This document shows positions 42,338 through 51,866 of a DNA stretch of 64,000 bases, in pieces. The notes under the pieces were generated by a model. The model was not told the DNA's origin. It ran no database searches and saw only the letters and a program-made list of their open reading frames with translations. Origin of the DNA: Nocardioides marmorisolisilvae (GTDB lineage Bacteria; Actinomycetota; Actinomycetes; Propionibacteriales; Nocardioidaceae); the NCBI RefSeq assembly GCF_003725775.1, contig NZ_RJSG01000001.1, forward strand, positions 650,746-714,745, in the 5' to 3' direction. Made by a program: the position numbers and the translations under genes. Positions within the stretch are counted from its first letter, which is position 1. Each line of letters opens with the position of its first letter.

Positions 42338-42940
42338 ATGGACGTCTCCGTCATCGCGCTCACCTTCGCCGCGATCTTCGTGGTCGAACTGCCCGACAAG
42401 ACGTTCATCGCCGCGCTGGTGCTCTCGACCCGCTACCGAGGGCTGTTCGTCTGGATCGGCGTCGGTCTGGCGTTCCTGGTGCAGACCCTGATCGCCGTGA
42501 CGGTGGGCCACGCGGTGACGTTCCTGCCCGACGAGGTCGTGAAGATCGTCGCGGCGGTGATCTTCCTGATCGGGGCGGTGCTGCTCATCCGCGAGGCTCC
42601 GAAGGCCGACCAGGAGGAGGCCGAGACCGAGGCGGAGTTCGCGGCCAAGGCGACCACCTCGAAGACCGGCCTGGCAGCGATCGGCGCCTCGTTCCTGGTG
42701 CTGTTCGCCGCCGAGTGGGGCGACCTCTCCCAGCTGCTGACGATCAGCCTGGTCGGCAAGTACGGGCACCCGGTCAGCGTGTTCATCGGCGCCTGGGCCG
42801 CACTGCTGGCCGTCTCCGGGCTGGCTGTCGTCGCCGGCCGTTTCCTGCTGCGCCACGTGAAGCTCTCGGTGGTGTTCTACGTGGGCGCGGCCGTCTGCCT
42901 GGTGCTCGAGGCACTCACCCTCTACGAGCTGGCGAGCTGA
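42338..42940 (+). CDS. GDT1/TMEM165-family cation transporter
   Basis: A 200-aa membrane protein of the UPF0016 family (Mn2+/Ca2+ export). Two repeats carry the E-x-G-D/P motifs: VVELPDKTF near residue 17 and AAEWGDLSQL near 126. Six hydrophobic spans; an acidic central loop (DQEEAETEAEF). It follows larC by 9 nt and may be in the same unit, perhaps dealing with metal ions. Confidence 0.88.
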   Translation: MDVSVIALTFAAIFVVELPDKTFIAALVLSTRYRGLFVWIGVGLAFLVQTLIAVTVGHAVTFLPDEVVKIVAAVIFLIGAVLLIREAPKADQEEAETEAEFAAKATTSKTGLAAIGASFLVLFAAEWGDLSQLLTISLVGKYGHPVSVFIGAWAALLAVSGLAVVAGRFLLRHVKLSVVFYVGAAVCLVLEALTLYELAS

Positions 42941-42992
42941 CCCAACCGAACCGGTCCCCCGCTGCGTCAGATGCAGTAGAAAGGGGGCTCCG

Positions 42993-43514
42993 ATGGGACT
43001 CAGGTCAACCACCCTGGCAGACACCGCGACCCCGGCGTACGAGGACTACGTCGCCGCGCGTTGGACGACGCTCTACCGCACCGCGTACCTGCTGACCGGC
43101 TCGCACGCCGACGCCGAGGACCTCGCGCAGACGACCCTGGTCAAGGCGTACCAGTCCTGGATCAAGGTCGCGGCGGCTGCGTCCCCCGACGCCTACGTCC
43201 GACGGATCATGACCAACACCTTCGTCAGCTCGAAGCGCCCGTTGCGTGTCAGCCGCGAACGGCTGGTCGACGTGGTCCCCGAGGCGCAGGCCGCCGATGC
43301 CGTGGACGACCTGCGACTGCAGCTCTGGCCGCACATCACCTCGCTTCCGCCCAAGCAGCGCGCCGTGATCGTGCTCCGCTACTACGAGGACCTGTCCGAG
43401 GCCCAGATCGCGGAGGCGCTCGGCTGCTCGCCGGGAACGGTCAAGTCGAATGCAAGCCTCGCCCTGAGTTCCCTCCGCGCCCGGATGGCTGCCGAGGAAG
43501 GAGCCTCCTCATGA
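42993..43514 (+). CDS. ECF sigma factor, SigE family of actinobacteria
   Basis: A 173-aa ECF sigma factor. Region 2 at about 20-80 (YRTAYLLTGSHADAEDLAQTTLVKAYQSW), region 4 at about 110-165 (LPPKQRAVIVLRYYEDLSEAQIAEALGCSPGTVKSNAS). It directs polymerase to stress or envelope promoters. It overlaps the next gene (ATGA), the likely anti-sigma factor. Confidence 0.93.
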   Translation: MGLRSTTLADTATPAYEDYVAARWTTLYRTAYLLTGSHADAEDLAQTTLVKAYQSWIKVAAAASPDAYVRRIMTNTFVSSKRPLRVSRERLVDVVPEAQAADAVDDLRLQLWPHITSLPPKQRAVIVLRYYEDLSEAQIAEALGCSPGTVKSNASLALSSLRARMAAEEGASS

Positions 43515-44572
43515 ACGTCGAAGAGATCATCACCGCGGAGCTCCGCGAGGTCGGCGGCGCGGTGCTGCCGCCGCCCCCGCCCGACGTTGCGATGCTGGTC
43601 GGCCGCGCGCGACAGGACCGGGCGCGTCGGGCGATCCGCTCCGGTGCGAGCGTCGTCCTGGCGGCCGCGGTCGTCCTCGGGGTCATCCTTCTCGGGGCGC
43701 ACCTGGGCAACCCGAAGGCCGCACCCCCGGTCCCGAATCCGCAGCCGACCGGCCTGCCGACCGGCGCACCGTTGGCCGCCTACGTCGACGAGATCGGGCA
43801 CCTGCACGTCGACGGGGTCGTCGAGGACGGCACGGACTGGGTCGACAACCCGACCCGGTTCGGGGACGTCACCGTCGCGCACTCGGATGCGGACGGGAAC
43901 CCGGTGACGTTGTTCCTCGGCGGCCGCGAGGTCGCGACGCTGCCCACGCTGTTCACCAACGGCGAGCCCGAGATCTCCCCCGACCACCGCACGGTCGCCT
44001 GGGGTGAGCCGGCCACCGGAACAGGGTTCATCGTCGTCGCCCGGCTGAGCTCGACCGGGCTGACCGAGCTGGGTCGGCTGGAGGTCCCTGCCCTGGCGCT
44101 CGACCTCGACAACGAGGGCCACGAGTCGCTGGTGGGGGTCACCGACGACGGCACCGTGTCCTACGGAGGAATCGTCGGCGGACACGCGTGGAAGCCGGGT
44201 GGACAGCCCCGGGACGTCAACCTCCCCGAGTTCAGCGACAACACCCTCCCCGGGTTCCCGCGCGACGCCTACGACACCCTGGTCAGCAACCCTGCCGGGA
44301 CCTGGAGCGCCTGGCTGACGGACCAGATCGCGCCGACGGCCGCGAGGAACGCCGTGGAATGGACCACGGTCGGGTTCCAGCAGCCCCGCAAGCCCGAGAC
44401 CCGGGTGCTCATCACGATGCCGGCCAGCGAGGCGCACCTGCAGATCGTGGCGTGGGAGGACGACACCCACCTGCTCCTCACGGTCGGCGAGGAGGAGACG
44501 GCCTACCACGTGCTGCGCTGCGACATCGAGACCCGCACGTGCGAGCACGCGCCGATGCCGCCGGCCTCCTAA
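43511..44572 (+). CDS. Membrane protein, probable anti-sigma partner
   Basis: A 353-aa protein: a cytoplasmic N terminus of about 45 residues (MNVEEIITAELREVGGAVLPPP), one membrane span (VVLAAAVVLGVILLGAHL) and a large external domain with beta-propeller-like repeats (PEISPDHRTVAWGEP). Gene coupling to the ECF sigma gene suggests that the N terminus binds it. No zinc anti-sigma motif is seen. Confidence 0.75.
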   Translation: MNVEEIITAELREVGGAVLPPPPPDVAMLVGRARQDRARRAIRSGASVVLAAAVVLGVILLGAHLGNPKAAPPVPNPQPTGLPTGAPLAAYVDEIGHLHVDGVVEDGTDWVDNPTRFGDVTVAHSDADGNPVTLFLGGREVATLPTLFTNGEPEISPDHRTVAWGEPATGTGFIVVARLSSTGLTELGRLEVPALALDLDNEGHESLVGVTDDGTVSYGGIVGGHAWKPGGQPRDVNLPEFSDNTLPGFPRDAYDTLVSNPAGTWSAWLTDQIAPTAARNAVEWTTVGFQQPRKPETRVLITMPASEAHLQIVAWEDDTHLLLTVGEEETAYHVLRCDIETRTCEHAPMPPAS

Positions 44573-44576
44573 GGCT

Positions 44577-44582
44577 TAGGCT
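44577..44582 (+). promoter_or_regulatory. -10 of the leaderless arcA promoter
   Basis: TAGGCT ends 6 nt before the ATG at 44589. Confidence 0.5.
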
Positions 44583-44588
44583 CGCGGC

Positions 44589-45770
44589 ATGGGTCTGGGA
44601 GCGAGCAGCGAGGTCGGTCGCCTGCGGACGGTGATGCTGCACCGTCCGGGGCCGGAGCTGAAGCGGCTGACCCCGCGCAACAACGACAAGCTCCTCTTCG
44701 ACGGCATCCCGTGGGTCAGCCGGGCCCAGGACGAGCACGACGCGTTCGCGGCAGCCCTGACCGACCGCGGCGTCGAGGTGGTCTACCTGACCGAGCTGCT
44801 GGTACAGACCCTTGCCGACCCCGAGGCTCGGGAACGGGCGGTCTCCGACGTCCTCGGCAAGCTGCACCTGGGCGACACCCTGCGCGACTACCTGCGCCAC
44901 GTGCTGGGCGATCTGGACGCCGACAGCCTGGCGCTGGTGCTCACCGCAGGCCTGCGCAACGACGAGGTCCGAGGCGGTTTCGGTCTGGTGACCTCGCTGC
45001 TGGCGCACGACGACTTCGTCATCGACCCGCTTCCCAATCTGCTCTTCACCCGGGACTCCAGCGTCTGGATCCGGGACCGCGTCGCGATCACCTCGCTGGC
45101 CATGCCGGCCCGCGAGCGCGAGACCCAGCTGACCGACCTCATCTACTCGATGCACCCGCGCTTCGCCGGGGTCGAGCGGATCCACGGAGCGCACCGCGAG
45201 CACGTCGAGGGCGGCGACGTCCTGCTGCTCGCTCCGGGTGTCATCGCCGTCGGCGTCGGCGAGCGCACCACCCCCGCCGGTGCGGAACGCCTGTCCCGGC
45301 AGGTGTTCGAGGCCGGCCTGGCCGAGACCGTCCTGGCCGTGCCGATCACGCAGGAACGCGCCACGATGCACCTCGACACCGTCTGCACGATGGTCGACGT
45401 CGACAAGATCGTGATGTACCCGAACGTCGCCGACCAGCTCCGTGCCTACGCGGTCACCCAGCGCGACGGCGACCTGGCCGTCGCACCCGCCGAGCCTTTC
45501 CTGGTGGCCGCTGCGAAGGCGATGCAGATCGATACCCTGCACCAGATCGACACCGGTCTCGACGCCGTCACCGCCGAGCGCGAGCAGTGGGACGACGGCA
45601 ACAACACCCTGGCCCTGGCTCCGCGTCTGGCCGTCGCCTACGAGCGGAACGTGGAGACCAACTCGCGCCTGGAGGCGGCCGGGATCGAGGTGGTCGCGAT
45701 CGCCGGGTCCGAGCTCGGATCGGGTCGCGGAGGGCCGCGGTGCATGAGCTGCCCGATCGCCCGGGACTAG
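44589..45770 (+). CDS. arcA: Arginine deiminase
   Basis: A 393-aa ADI hydrolysing arginine to citrulline and ammonia. Guanidino-group enzyme motifs: [14 protein letters not shown], the [13 protein letters not shown] glutamate/histidine block, [11 protein letters not shown], and the catalytic C385 in GGPRCMSCP. The other arc genes (OTC, carbamate kinase) do not adjoin it, so it may serve nitrogen supply or acid resistance alone. Confidence 0.95.
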   Translation: MGLGASSEVGRLRTVMLHRPGPELKRLTPRNNDKLLFDGIPWVSRAQDEHDAFAAALTDRGVEVVYLTELLVQTLADPEARERAVSDVLGKLHLGDTLRDYLRHVLGDLDADSLALVLTAGLRNDEVRGGFGLVTSLLAHDDFVIDPLPNLLFTRDSSVWIRDRVAITSLAMPARERETQLTDLIYSMHPRFAGVERIHGAHREHVEGGDVLLLAPGVIAVGVGERTTPAGAERLSRQVFEAGLAETVLAVPITQERATMHLDTVCTMVDVDKIVMYPNVADQLRAYAVTQRDGDLAVAPAEPFLVAAAKAMQIDTLHQIDTGLDAVTAEREQWDDGNNTLALAPRLAVAYERNVETNSRLEAAGIEVVAIAGSELGSGRGGPRCMSCPIARD

Positions 45771-45803
45771 CCTCCGGACCGTTCCGGACCGGGAAATGAA
45801 AGA

Positions 45804-45841
45804 CCCGGCCGATGTTGACGGGGGATGCAACACCGACCGGG
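45804..45841. terminator. Hairpin between convergent genes
   Basis: CCCGGCCGATGTTG pairs with CAACACCGACCGGG (12 of 14) around a 10-nt loop, between arcA and the SEC-C gene. Confidence 0.55.
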
Positions 45842-45902
45842 CAAATCAGACTCTAGAACACGTAATCGATTTGCGCTAACGAATGGGAAAGTCAGTCCTC
45901 CG

Positions 45903-46835
45903 TCACCGGATCGTGACCTGGCGGCTGGCCAGCCCGGAGCGGACCGAGCGCTCCTCGGTCTCCAGCGGCCGCGCGTCGCCCAGCGTGGCCGTCAGCTTCT
46001 CCGCGAAGGCGGCCACCGGGGCCACCAGCGCGTCCGCTCCGGTGCCGCGCGGCAGGTCCCAGACGGGGACCAGGACACCGTGTGCCCGGAACATCCCGAT
46101 CAGCTTCCCGCCCTCGACGAGGTGGTCCTCCCCCGCGGCGTGCAGGCGTGCGAGCGCATCCAGGAGCTGGTCCTCGTCCTCCGGGCGGACCCAGCGCAGG
46201 AACTCCCGCTCACCCATCGCCGTCCAGTACGCCGCGTCGACGCCGTCGAGCCGCACCGTCGGCGAAACAGCCTGGTCCGCCTGCTCCAGCAGGGCGGCCA
46301 TCGAGCCGTCCGCGTCGTCCAGATCGGTGAGCCAGTAGTCGAATCCCTCGTGCACGGAAACGTCCAGACCACCGTGGACCAGGTCCTGCAGCTTCGGGCC
46401 CTCTCCGGGGTCATCGGTGAGGCCGACGACCGAGCCGGGCTCGGCGTCCAGGGCGGCGGTGAGCACCGCACCGAGATCGCGGCTGGGGTCACCGAAGCCG
46501 TGCTGGACCTGGAGCGCCAGGAAGATGTGGCCGTTGTCGCGGACCAGCGCGGGAACCGCTCCGGGCAGCAGCGTGCACAGGGTCACGGTGCGGTCCGAGC
46601 TCTTGAGCTTCAGGGGCGCGCTGGCGGACGGGACGAACTCACGCAGGGCGATCAGGTCGGTCTCGCCGTCGAGCCCCGCGAACGGCCGCGCGGAGAACAC
46701 CGGCGGCGGTCCGGACTTGCTGCCGTGGCACGACTTGTACTGGCGACCCGAACCGCACGGGCACGGCTGACGAGGTCCGACCTCGCCGGGAGTGCTGGCT
46801 TCGGAACGGCCCTTGGTGCGCGACTTCTTACCCAT
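45903..46835 (-). CDS. SEC-C motif protein, DUF5926 type
   Basis: A 310-aa protein. A basic N terminus (MGKKSRTKGRSE) precedes the SEC-C zinc knuckle PCPCGSGRQYKSCHG (C25, C27, C36, H37), followed by a large domain typical of actinobacterial DUF5926 proteins. SEC-C motifs bind ribosomes or SecB-like partners; the role is unknown. Convergent with arcA. Confidence 0.87.
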   Translation of the reverse strand: MGKKSRTKGRSEASTPGEVGPRQPCPCGSGRQYKSCHGSKSGPPPVFSARPFAGLDGETDLIALREFVPSASAPLKLKSSDRTVTLCTLLPGAVPALVRDNGHIFLALQVQHGFGDPSRDLGAVLTAALDAEPGSVVGLTDDPGEGPKLQDLVHGGLDVSVHEGFDYWLTDLDDADGSMAALLEQADQAVSPTVRLDGVDAAYWTAMGEREFLRWVRPEDEDQLLDALARLHAAGEDHLVEGGKLIGMFRAHGVLVPVWDLPRGTGADALVAPVAAFAEKLTATLGDARPLETEERSVRSGLASRQVTIR

Positions 46836-46880
46836 GCCGGGAAGGTTAGGACAGCCCCGGTCGCCTCGGTGCGGCGGCCG

Positions 46881-47297
46881 TCAGAAGAGGGGCAGCCGGA
46901 CGTGCACGGTGTGCACTCCGTGGCTGCGCTGGACCCACCAGCGCTGGCTCAGCGCATCGACGATGGCCAGACCGCGTCCGCGCTCGGCCTGGGCGTTCGC
47001 GACCACCAGGACCGGGTCGCTCGAGCCGCCGCCGTCGCAGACGCTCAGCACGAGGTCGTCGTGCTCGCGGTGCCAGCGGACCAGCATGGAGTCGTTCGCC
47101 AGAGGAGCTGCGTGCCGCACCGCGTTGCTGACCAGCTCGGTCGCGACCAGCCGGGCGTCATTCAGACTCGCCTCGGAGGCCTGCTGGTGCTGGAGCCAGC
47201 TCGTCAGGGCACGTCGGACAGTGCCGGCGCTCTGGCCGGTGAACGGAAGGTTCAGTGCGACGGGACCCTGCAGAGGGGCTGCAAGGAAGGAGCTCAA
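46881..47297 (-). CDS. RsbW-like ATP-binding protein
   Basis: A 138-aa HATPase_c_2 protein. The N box ELVSNAVRHA and the G boxes CDGGGSSD and AERGRGLAIVDALS match the serine kinase/anti-sigma fold common in actinobacteria. The DGGG replaces the usual DxG. It probably regulates a sigma factor or anti-anti-sigma protein; no partner adjoins it. Confidence 0.85.
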   Translation of the reverse strand: MSSFLAAPLQGPVALNLPFTGQSAGTVRRALTSWLQHQQASEASLNDARLVATELVSNAVRHAAPLANDSMLVRWHREHDDLVLSVCDGGGSSDPVLVVANAQAERGRGLAIVDALSQRWWVQRSHGVHTVHVRLPLF

Positions 47298-47355
47298 GGC
47301 ATTCCTCCGGTGGTGGTGTGCCTGAAGATTTCCCTGAGGCCGGTGAGCCGAAACC

Positions 47356-48144
47356 TCAGCCCTCGAGGTAGTGCAGCGTCTGGCCCGGCTTGTCCGTGAT
47401 CACCGCCGAGACCCCCAGCTCGCGGCACAGGTCGACGTCGGACTCCTTGTTGACCGTCCAGACGTGCAGCTCGGTCCCGTTCGCGCGGATCTTGCGGATC
47501 AGGTCGGGGTGCTTGCGCAGCAGCTTGATGCCCGGTCCTGCGATCCAGTCGGGCTCCGCGAACGGTCGCACCCGGGCCCAGTCGGTCGGACCGTCCATCA
47601 GGAAGACCAGGCGCAGGTCCGGCGCGAGGCGGCGCACCCGGCGCAGCGCGATCCAGGAGAAGCTCATCACCCGGACCGGTGCGTCCGGGCCGGCCCAGCC
47701 GAACTCGTCGAGCAGGTCGACCAGCCGCCGCTCCACCAGCCCGGCGTACCGGGTGGGGTGCTTGGTCTCGATGGCCAGCTCGACCGGTCGCGGGTAGTCC
47801 CGCGCGGTCTCCAGCAGCCGGCGCAGCGTGAGCACCTTGCCGAGCTCGGGATCGCGTTCGGGGGCCTCGTCGTCGAGGTCGGCCCAGGGGTGCTTCCAGC
47901 TGGCCACGTCGAGCTGCTCGAGCTCGGAGAGCTCCATCGAGGAGACCAGGGCCCGCTTCTGCGCGACCCGGACCAGGTCGCGGTCGTGGACGCAGACCAG
48001 GTGCCCGTCGGCGGTAAGTCGGACGTCGCACTCGAGAGCCTCGGCCCCCTCGTCAAGGGCAGCGACGTACGCCCCGAGAGTGTGCTCCGCGTTGGTCGCG
48101 CTGGACCCGCGGTGGGCCACCACCTGTGGCCTCCCCTCACCCAT
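47356..48144 (-). CDS. Glycerophosphodiester phosphodiesterase
   Basis: A 262-aa GDPD TIM barrel. Catalytic motifs: VVAHRGSSATNAEHT (His-Arg), the metal block ECDVRLTADGHLVCVHD, and VELAIETKH. It hydrolyses glycerophosphodiesters to glycerol-3-phosphate. The ATG at 48144 is preferred over 48153 because GATAAT lies just upstream as a leaderless -10. Cytoplasmic, no signal peptide. Divergent from the SDR gene. Confidence 0.92.
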   Translation of the reverse strand: MGEGRPQVVAHRGSSATNAEHTLGAYVAALDEGAEALECDVRLTADGHLVCVHDRDLVRVAQKRALVSSMELSELEQLDVASWKHPWADLDDEAPERDPELGKVLTLRRLLETARDYPRPVELAIETKHPTRYAGLVERRLVDLLDEFGWAGPDAPVRVMSFSWIALRRVRRLAPDLRLVFLMDGPTDWARVRPFAEPDWIAGPGIKLLRKHPDLIRKIRANGTELHVWTVNKESDVDLCRELGVSAVITDKPGQTLHYLEG

Positions 48145-48180
48145 GGGACTCATTATCGCGAAGCAACGTACGATTCGCCG

Positions 48181-49710
48181 GTGACTGACGCAGGCGGGAC
48201 GAACGGCCCGGTCGACGAGCCGCTCGGTCGGATCGACCCGGCCGACCTGGAGACGACCCTCCGCGTCCTGTCGGAGCTGCAGCGGCTGCACCCGGACCAC
48301 GAGGACGTCCGCACGGTGAAGCGGGCCGCGTCCTACATGTACAAGATGATCAAGAAGTCGCGGCGGGCCGAGATCCGGTCGATCCGGATCAAGCACGACC
48401 AGGACATCATCGAGAAGACCGCCACCGGCAGCGCGCTGCGCATCGACGACGAGACGGCCGGCATCCCCCTGGTCTCGACCGCGAAGGGCGCCTTCGCCGG
48501 CGAGCTGATCACCGCCCGCGGCTGCTACATCTGCAAGCAGGACTTCACCCTGGTCGACGCGTTCTACCACTGGCTCTGCCCCAGCTGCGCGGCGTTCAGC
48601 CACTCCAAGCGCGACCAGCGCACCGACCTCACCGGGAAGCGCGCGCTGCTCACCGGCGGGCGCGCCAAGATCGGGATGTACATCGCGCTGCGGCTGCTGC
48701 GCGACGGCGCGCACACCACGATCACGACGCGCTTCCCCAAGGACGCCGTACGACGCTTCGCCGCGATGGAGGACAGCGCCGACTGGCTGCACCGGCTGAA
48801 GATCGTCGGCATCGACCTGCGCGACCCGACCCAGGTGATCTCGCTGACCGACGACGTCGCCGCCGACGGTCCGCTCGACATCATCATCAACAACGCCTGC
48901 CAGACCGTACGTCGACTGCCCGGCGCCTACGCGCACCTCATCGACGGCGAGCTCGCGCCGTTGCCGGACCTGCCGGAACTCCCCGAGATGGTCACGTTCG
49001 ACCGCATCTCCGAAGCGCACCCGGCGGCGATCGCGGGAGCGCTGTCCTCGACCGCGGTCGCGCACCACGACGGCGAGACCGAGGAACACGCCCTGGCCGC
49101 GCACAACGCGGCGTCGCTGACCGCTCTCGCCCTCAAGGCCGGGGGTGCCTCGTTGGACGCGCACCTGGCCGGGACGGCGATCGACGCCGGCGGCCTGATC
49201 CCCGACATCCAGGACAACAACTCGTGGACCCAGGTGCTCGACGAGGTCGACCCGCTGGAGCTCCTCGAGGTGCAGTTCTGCAACTCGATCGCCCCGTTCC
49301 TCATCAACAGCCGGCTGCGGCCGGCGCTCCGGGCCGCTGTCCAGAACGGTGCCCGGCGCGCGTACATCGTCAACGTCTCGGCGATGGAGGGCCAGTTCGG
49401 AGGCCGCCGCTACAAGGGCGCCGGCCACCCGCACACCAACATGGCCAAGGCGGCGCTGAACATGATGACCCGGACGAGCGCCGGCGAGATGTTCGAGACC
49501 GACAAGATCCTGATGACCGCCGTCGACACCGGCTGGATCACCGACGAGCGGCCGCACCACGAGAAGCTCCGCATCGCCGCCGAGGGCTGGCACGCCCCGC
49601 TGGACCTGGTCGACGGCGCCGCCCGGGTCTACGACCCGATCGTGCTCGGCGAGGCCGGCGAGGACCTCTACGGCTGCTTCGTGAAGGACTACAAGCCCAG
49701 TCCCTGGTGA
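48181..49710 (+). CDS. Large SDR oxidoreductase with N-terminal zinc-finger extension
   Basis: A 509-aa protein from GTG 48181. A charged N-terminal 120 residues are followed by a CYICKQDF...CPSCA pair (about 120-140) that looks like a zinc knuckle. The SDR Rossmann domain begins GKRALLTGGRAKIGMYIAL, has NNACQT, then a long insertion (about 260-360) before the serine and the YKGAGHPHTNMAKAA active-site helix. The substrate is unknown. This architecture is unusual for an SDR. Confidence 0.82.
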   Translation: MTDAGGTNGPVDEPLGRIDPADLETTLRVLSELQRLHPDHEDVRTVKRAASYMYKMIKKSRRAEIRSIRIKHDQDIIEKTATGSALRIDDETAGIPLVSTAKGAFAGELITARGCYICKQDFTLVDAFYHWLCPSCAAFSHSKRDQRTDLTGKRALLTGGRAKIGMYIALRLLRDGAHTTITTRFPKDAVRRFAAMEDSADWLHRLKIVGIDLRDPTQVISLTDDVAADGPLDIIINNACQTVRRLPGAYAHLIDGELAPLPDLPELPEMVTFDRISEAHPAAIAGALSSTAVAHHDGETEEHALAAHNAASLTALALKAGGASLDAHLAGTAIDAGGLIPDIQDNNSWTQVLDEVDPLELLEVQFCNSIAPFLINSRLRPALRAAVQNGARRAYIVNVSAMEGQFGGRRYKGAGHPHTNMAKAALNMMTRTSAGEMFETDKILMTAVDTGWITDERPHHEKLRIAAEGWHAPLDLVDGAARVYDPIVLGEAGEDLYGCFVKDYKPSPW

Positions 49711-49711
49711 G

Positions 49712-50479
49712 TCAGGGCGTCACGTAGGCGCGGATCGACTCGGCGTTCGTCGGCCCGTACCGCTCGATCGCCTCGGCCACCGTCGCGGACGGTCGGACCG
49801 CCACCGACTCCGAGCCGGGCACCCGGGTCGGGCCGCCGATGCGGAGGACCTGGAGCGCCTGCTGCGACTCACCCTTGCCCGGGCGGCTCCAGATGATCGC
49901 AACGACCTGGACGTCGAGGCCGACGGTGTTGGTGTTCTCGACCTGGATGCCGTTGCCCGCGAAGCGGGTCGCGATGTCGAACCCGGCGGCGTTGACCACC
50001 CGCGCCGAAACGGGCACGCGCGCGACGCCCACCCCCTGGGCGCGGGCGGCGCGGAGCTTGCTGACCTCCACGCCTCGGACCTTCGCCGCGCCCGTGCCCG
50101 TCAGCGTCAGCACGTCCAGGTTGTCGCCCGGCATCAGCACCTGGTCACCGACCTCGGTCCCGTAGACGCCGGCGACCGTGACCCCCGGCAGCACCTTTCC
50201 GTCGCTGTCGAGGGCGGTCAGCCGGGCGGTGATCGTCATCGGCACCGTCGCACTGCTGGAGATCGTCAGCACCTGGTCCATCTGGCCGTACTTCCCGATC
50301 CGGTCGTAGTGGAACGACAAGGCGCGAGCCAGAGCCGGGTCACCGTCGCGGGCGAACCGCGGGCCGGCAGAGTCCGACTGGCCGCCGCAACCGACCAGCA
50401 GCACGAGGAGGACGGCGGACGAAACCACGCCGACCCCACGTCTGTGCACCAGCCCCCGAGCGAGCCAACGGCTCACCAT
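49712..50479 (-). CDS. Lipoprotein
   Basis: A 255-aa lipoprotein: basic N terminus (MVSRWLARGLVHRRG), hydrophobic core and lipobox LVGC. The mature domain is mainly beta (TISSSATVPMTITARLTALDSDGKVLPG) and could be an immunoglobulin-like fold. No enzymatic motif. Function unknown. Confidence 0.75.
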   Translation of the reverse strand: MVSRWLARGLVHRRGVGVVSSAVLLVLLVGCGGQSDSAGPRFARDGDPALARALSFHYDRIGKYGQMDQVLTISSSATVPMTITARLTALDSDGKVLPGVTVAGVYGTEVGDQVLMPGDNLDVLTLTGTGAAKVRGVEVSKLRAARAQGVGVARVPVSARVVNAAGFDIATRFAGNGIQVENTNTVGLDVQVVAIIWSRPGKGESQQALQVLRIGGPTRVPGSESVAVRPSATVAEAIERYGPTNAESIRAYVTP

Positions 50480-50514
50480 GGCTCACAGCGTAGGGGAAAC
50501 CAGGCGCCGGGAGG

Positions 50515-51138
50515 TCAGTCGTCGCCGTGGAACTTCGACCGCTCGTGGATCCACAGCGAGTAGCGCGCGAGCGCCTCGGCACGCTCCGGCGCGACCTGCG
50601 CCTTCGCCGCCTCGAGGAGCTCCTCGAGGCGGTCGCTCGGGCCGTCCTCGGAGATCAGCACCGCCTCGGCGAACACGAAGAGGCCCGGGTACTGCGCGTG
50701 CTTGAGCATTCCGAGGTCGCCGGCCCGAACGGTCGCGACCATGGCGCGACGGTCCTGCAGGCGGTCCAGCAGCGGCAGGCCCTCGTCCTTCAGCAGGCCG
50801 GCGATCTCAGCCGCGACCTGCTCGGCGTCCTCGGCCCGGTCCAGCGCCCATCCTTCGGGCGTCAACCGGTCGCGGTAGAGCCCGAGCGACTCGTGGACCT
50901 CGGTCGGTGGCATCCCGAGCCAGACCCCCATGAACTCCCACCACGGCGCCGGGACCACGGCGAGGTGCACCACGCACTGGACCTGGTCGTCGCCGGAGAT
51001 CTCGGCGTCGACGACCACCCAGTCGCCGGCGTCGTTCCGGCGACGCCAGATCGGCGGCGATCCGTCGAAGCCCGCTGAGTGCAGGACCGGGTCGACGACG
51101 TCTGCGAGCGCCGCCTCCAGACCCTCCCGCGCGATCAT
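50515..51138 (-). CDS. DUF4304-like protein
   Basis: A 207-aa cytoplasmic protein, ATG 51138. Start LADVVDPVLHSAGFDGSPPIWRRRNDAGDWVVVDAEIS resembles DUF4304 (full-length substrate-like domain with a conserved W and hydrophobic strands). The C-terminal half is helical (RLEELLEAAKAQVAPERAEAL). Function unknown. Confidence 0.75.
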   Translation of the reverse strand: MIAREGLEAALADVVDPVLHSAGFDGSPPIWRRRNDAGDWVVVDAEISGDDQVQCVVHLAVVPAPWWEFMGVWLGMPPTEVHESLGLYRDRLTPEGWALDRAEDAEQVAAEIAGLLKDEGLPLLDRLQDRRAMVATVRAGDLGMLKHAQYPGLFVFAEAVLISEDGPSDRLEELLEAAKAQVAPERAEALARYSLWIHERSKFHGDD

Positions 51139-51193
51139 CGGACCAGCCTTGCACGAATCGTCGGAAAGCGGACAGGGCTCGGCCCCGCGAACC

Positions 51194-51784
51194 TCACTCC
51201 GGCAGCCCGGTTTCTTCCTCGCGCAGCCGGGGCTCGGTCCGGCTCGACGGGATGATCCCGCGCTTGTCGGCGTAGAAGGCGCGGACGAAGTCCATGTCCG
51301 CCACGACGTCGTCGCCGGGGTGGAAGGTCGGCCCCATGCCCAGGGTGCGCGTCGGCCCGTCGACGAAGCCGAGGCCGATCGGGAGGCCGGTCTGCTGGGC
51401 GATCCGGTAGAAGCCTGGCTTCCAGTACTCGCCCTTGCCGCGGATGCCCTCCGGGGCGATCGCGAGCAGGAACGACTCGTGGGCTTCGGCGCGTGCGAGC
51501 AGCGCGCGGATCGTGGCACCCGGGTCCTCGCGGTTGAGCGGGATCCCGCCGGTCGCACGGAGCACCGGGCCCAGCGGACCCTGGAAGTACGTGTGCTTGA
51601 TCAGCACCTCGGGCCGCTTGCCGTTCGCCCACGCGATCATCAGCATCACGACCCAGTCCCACCGGGAGGTGTGCGGAGCGCCCACCAGGATCCCGCTCTC
51701 CGGCACGGTCCCGGACAGCTTCCAGCGCGTGAGCTTGAGGAGGCCGCGAGCCACGGCGGGCCGGACCGTCATGGTTCTGGGCAT
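51194..51784 (-). CDS. PlsC-like acyltransferase
   Basis: A 196-aa 1-acylglycerol-3-phosphate acyltransferase-type protein. The HX4D catalytic motif is HTSRWD, with the IAPEGIRGKG substrate motif downstream. It should acylate a lipid at the membrane surface. No membrane span. It precedes the DUF4304-like gene in the same direction. Confidence 0.88.
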   Translation of the reverse strand: MPRTMTVRPAVARGLLKLTRWKLSGTVPESGILVGAPHTSRWDWVVMLMIAWANGKRPEVLIKHTYFQGPLGPVLRATGGIPLNREDPGATIRALLARAEAHESFLLAIAPEGIRGKGEYWKPGFYRIAQQTGLPIGLGFVDGPTRTLGMGPTFHPGDDVVADMDFVRAFYADKRGIIPSSRTEPRLREEETGLPE

Positions 51785-51866
51785 GTGACCAAACTACCTG
51801 TCAGATGGACCCCGAGAGCACGCGCTCGGAAACCTGGACGCGATTCCCGGTGACGCGGACCGGCAG

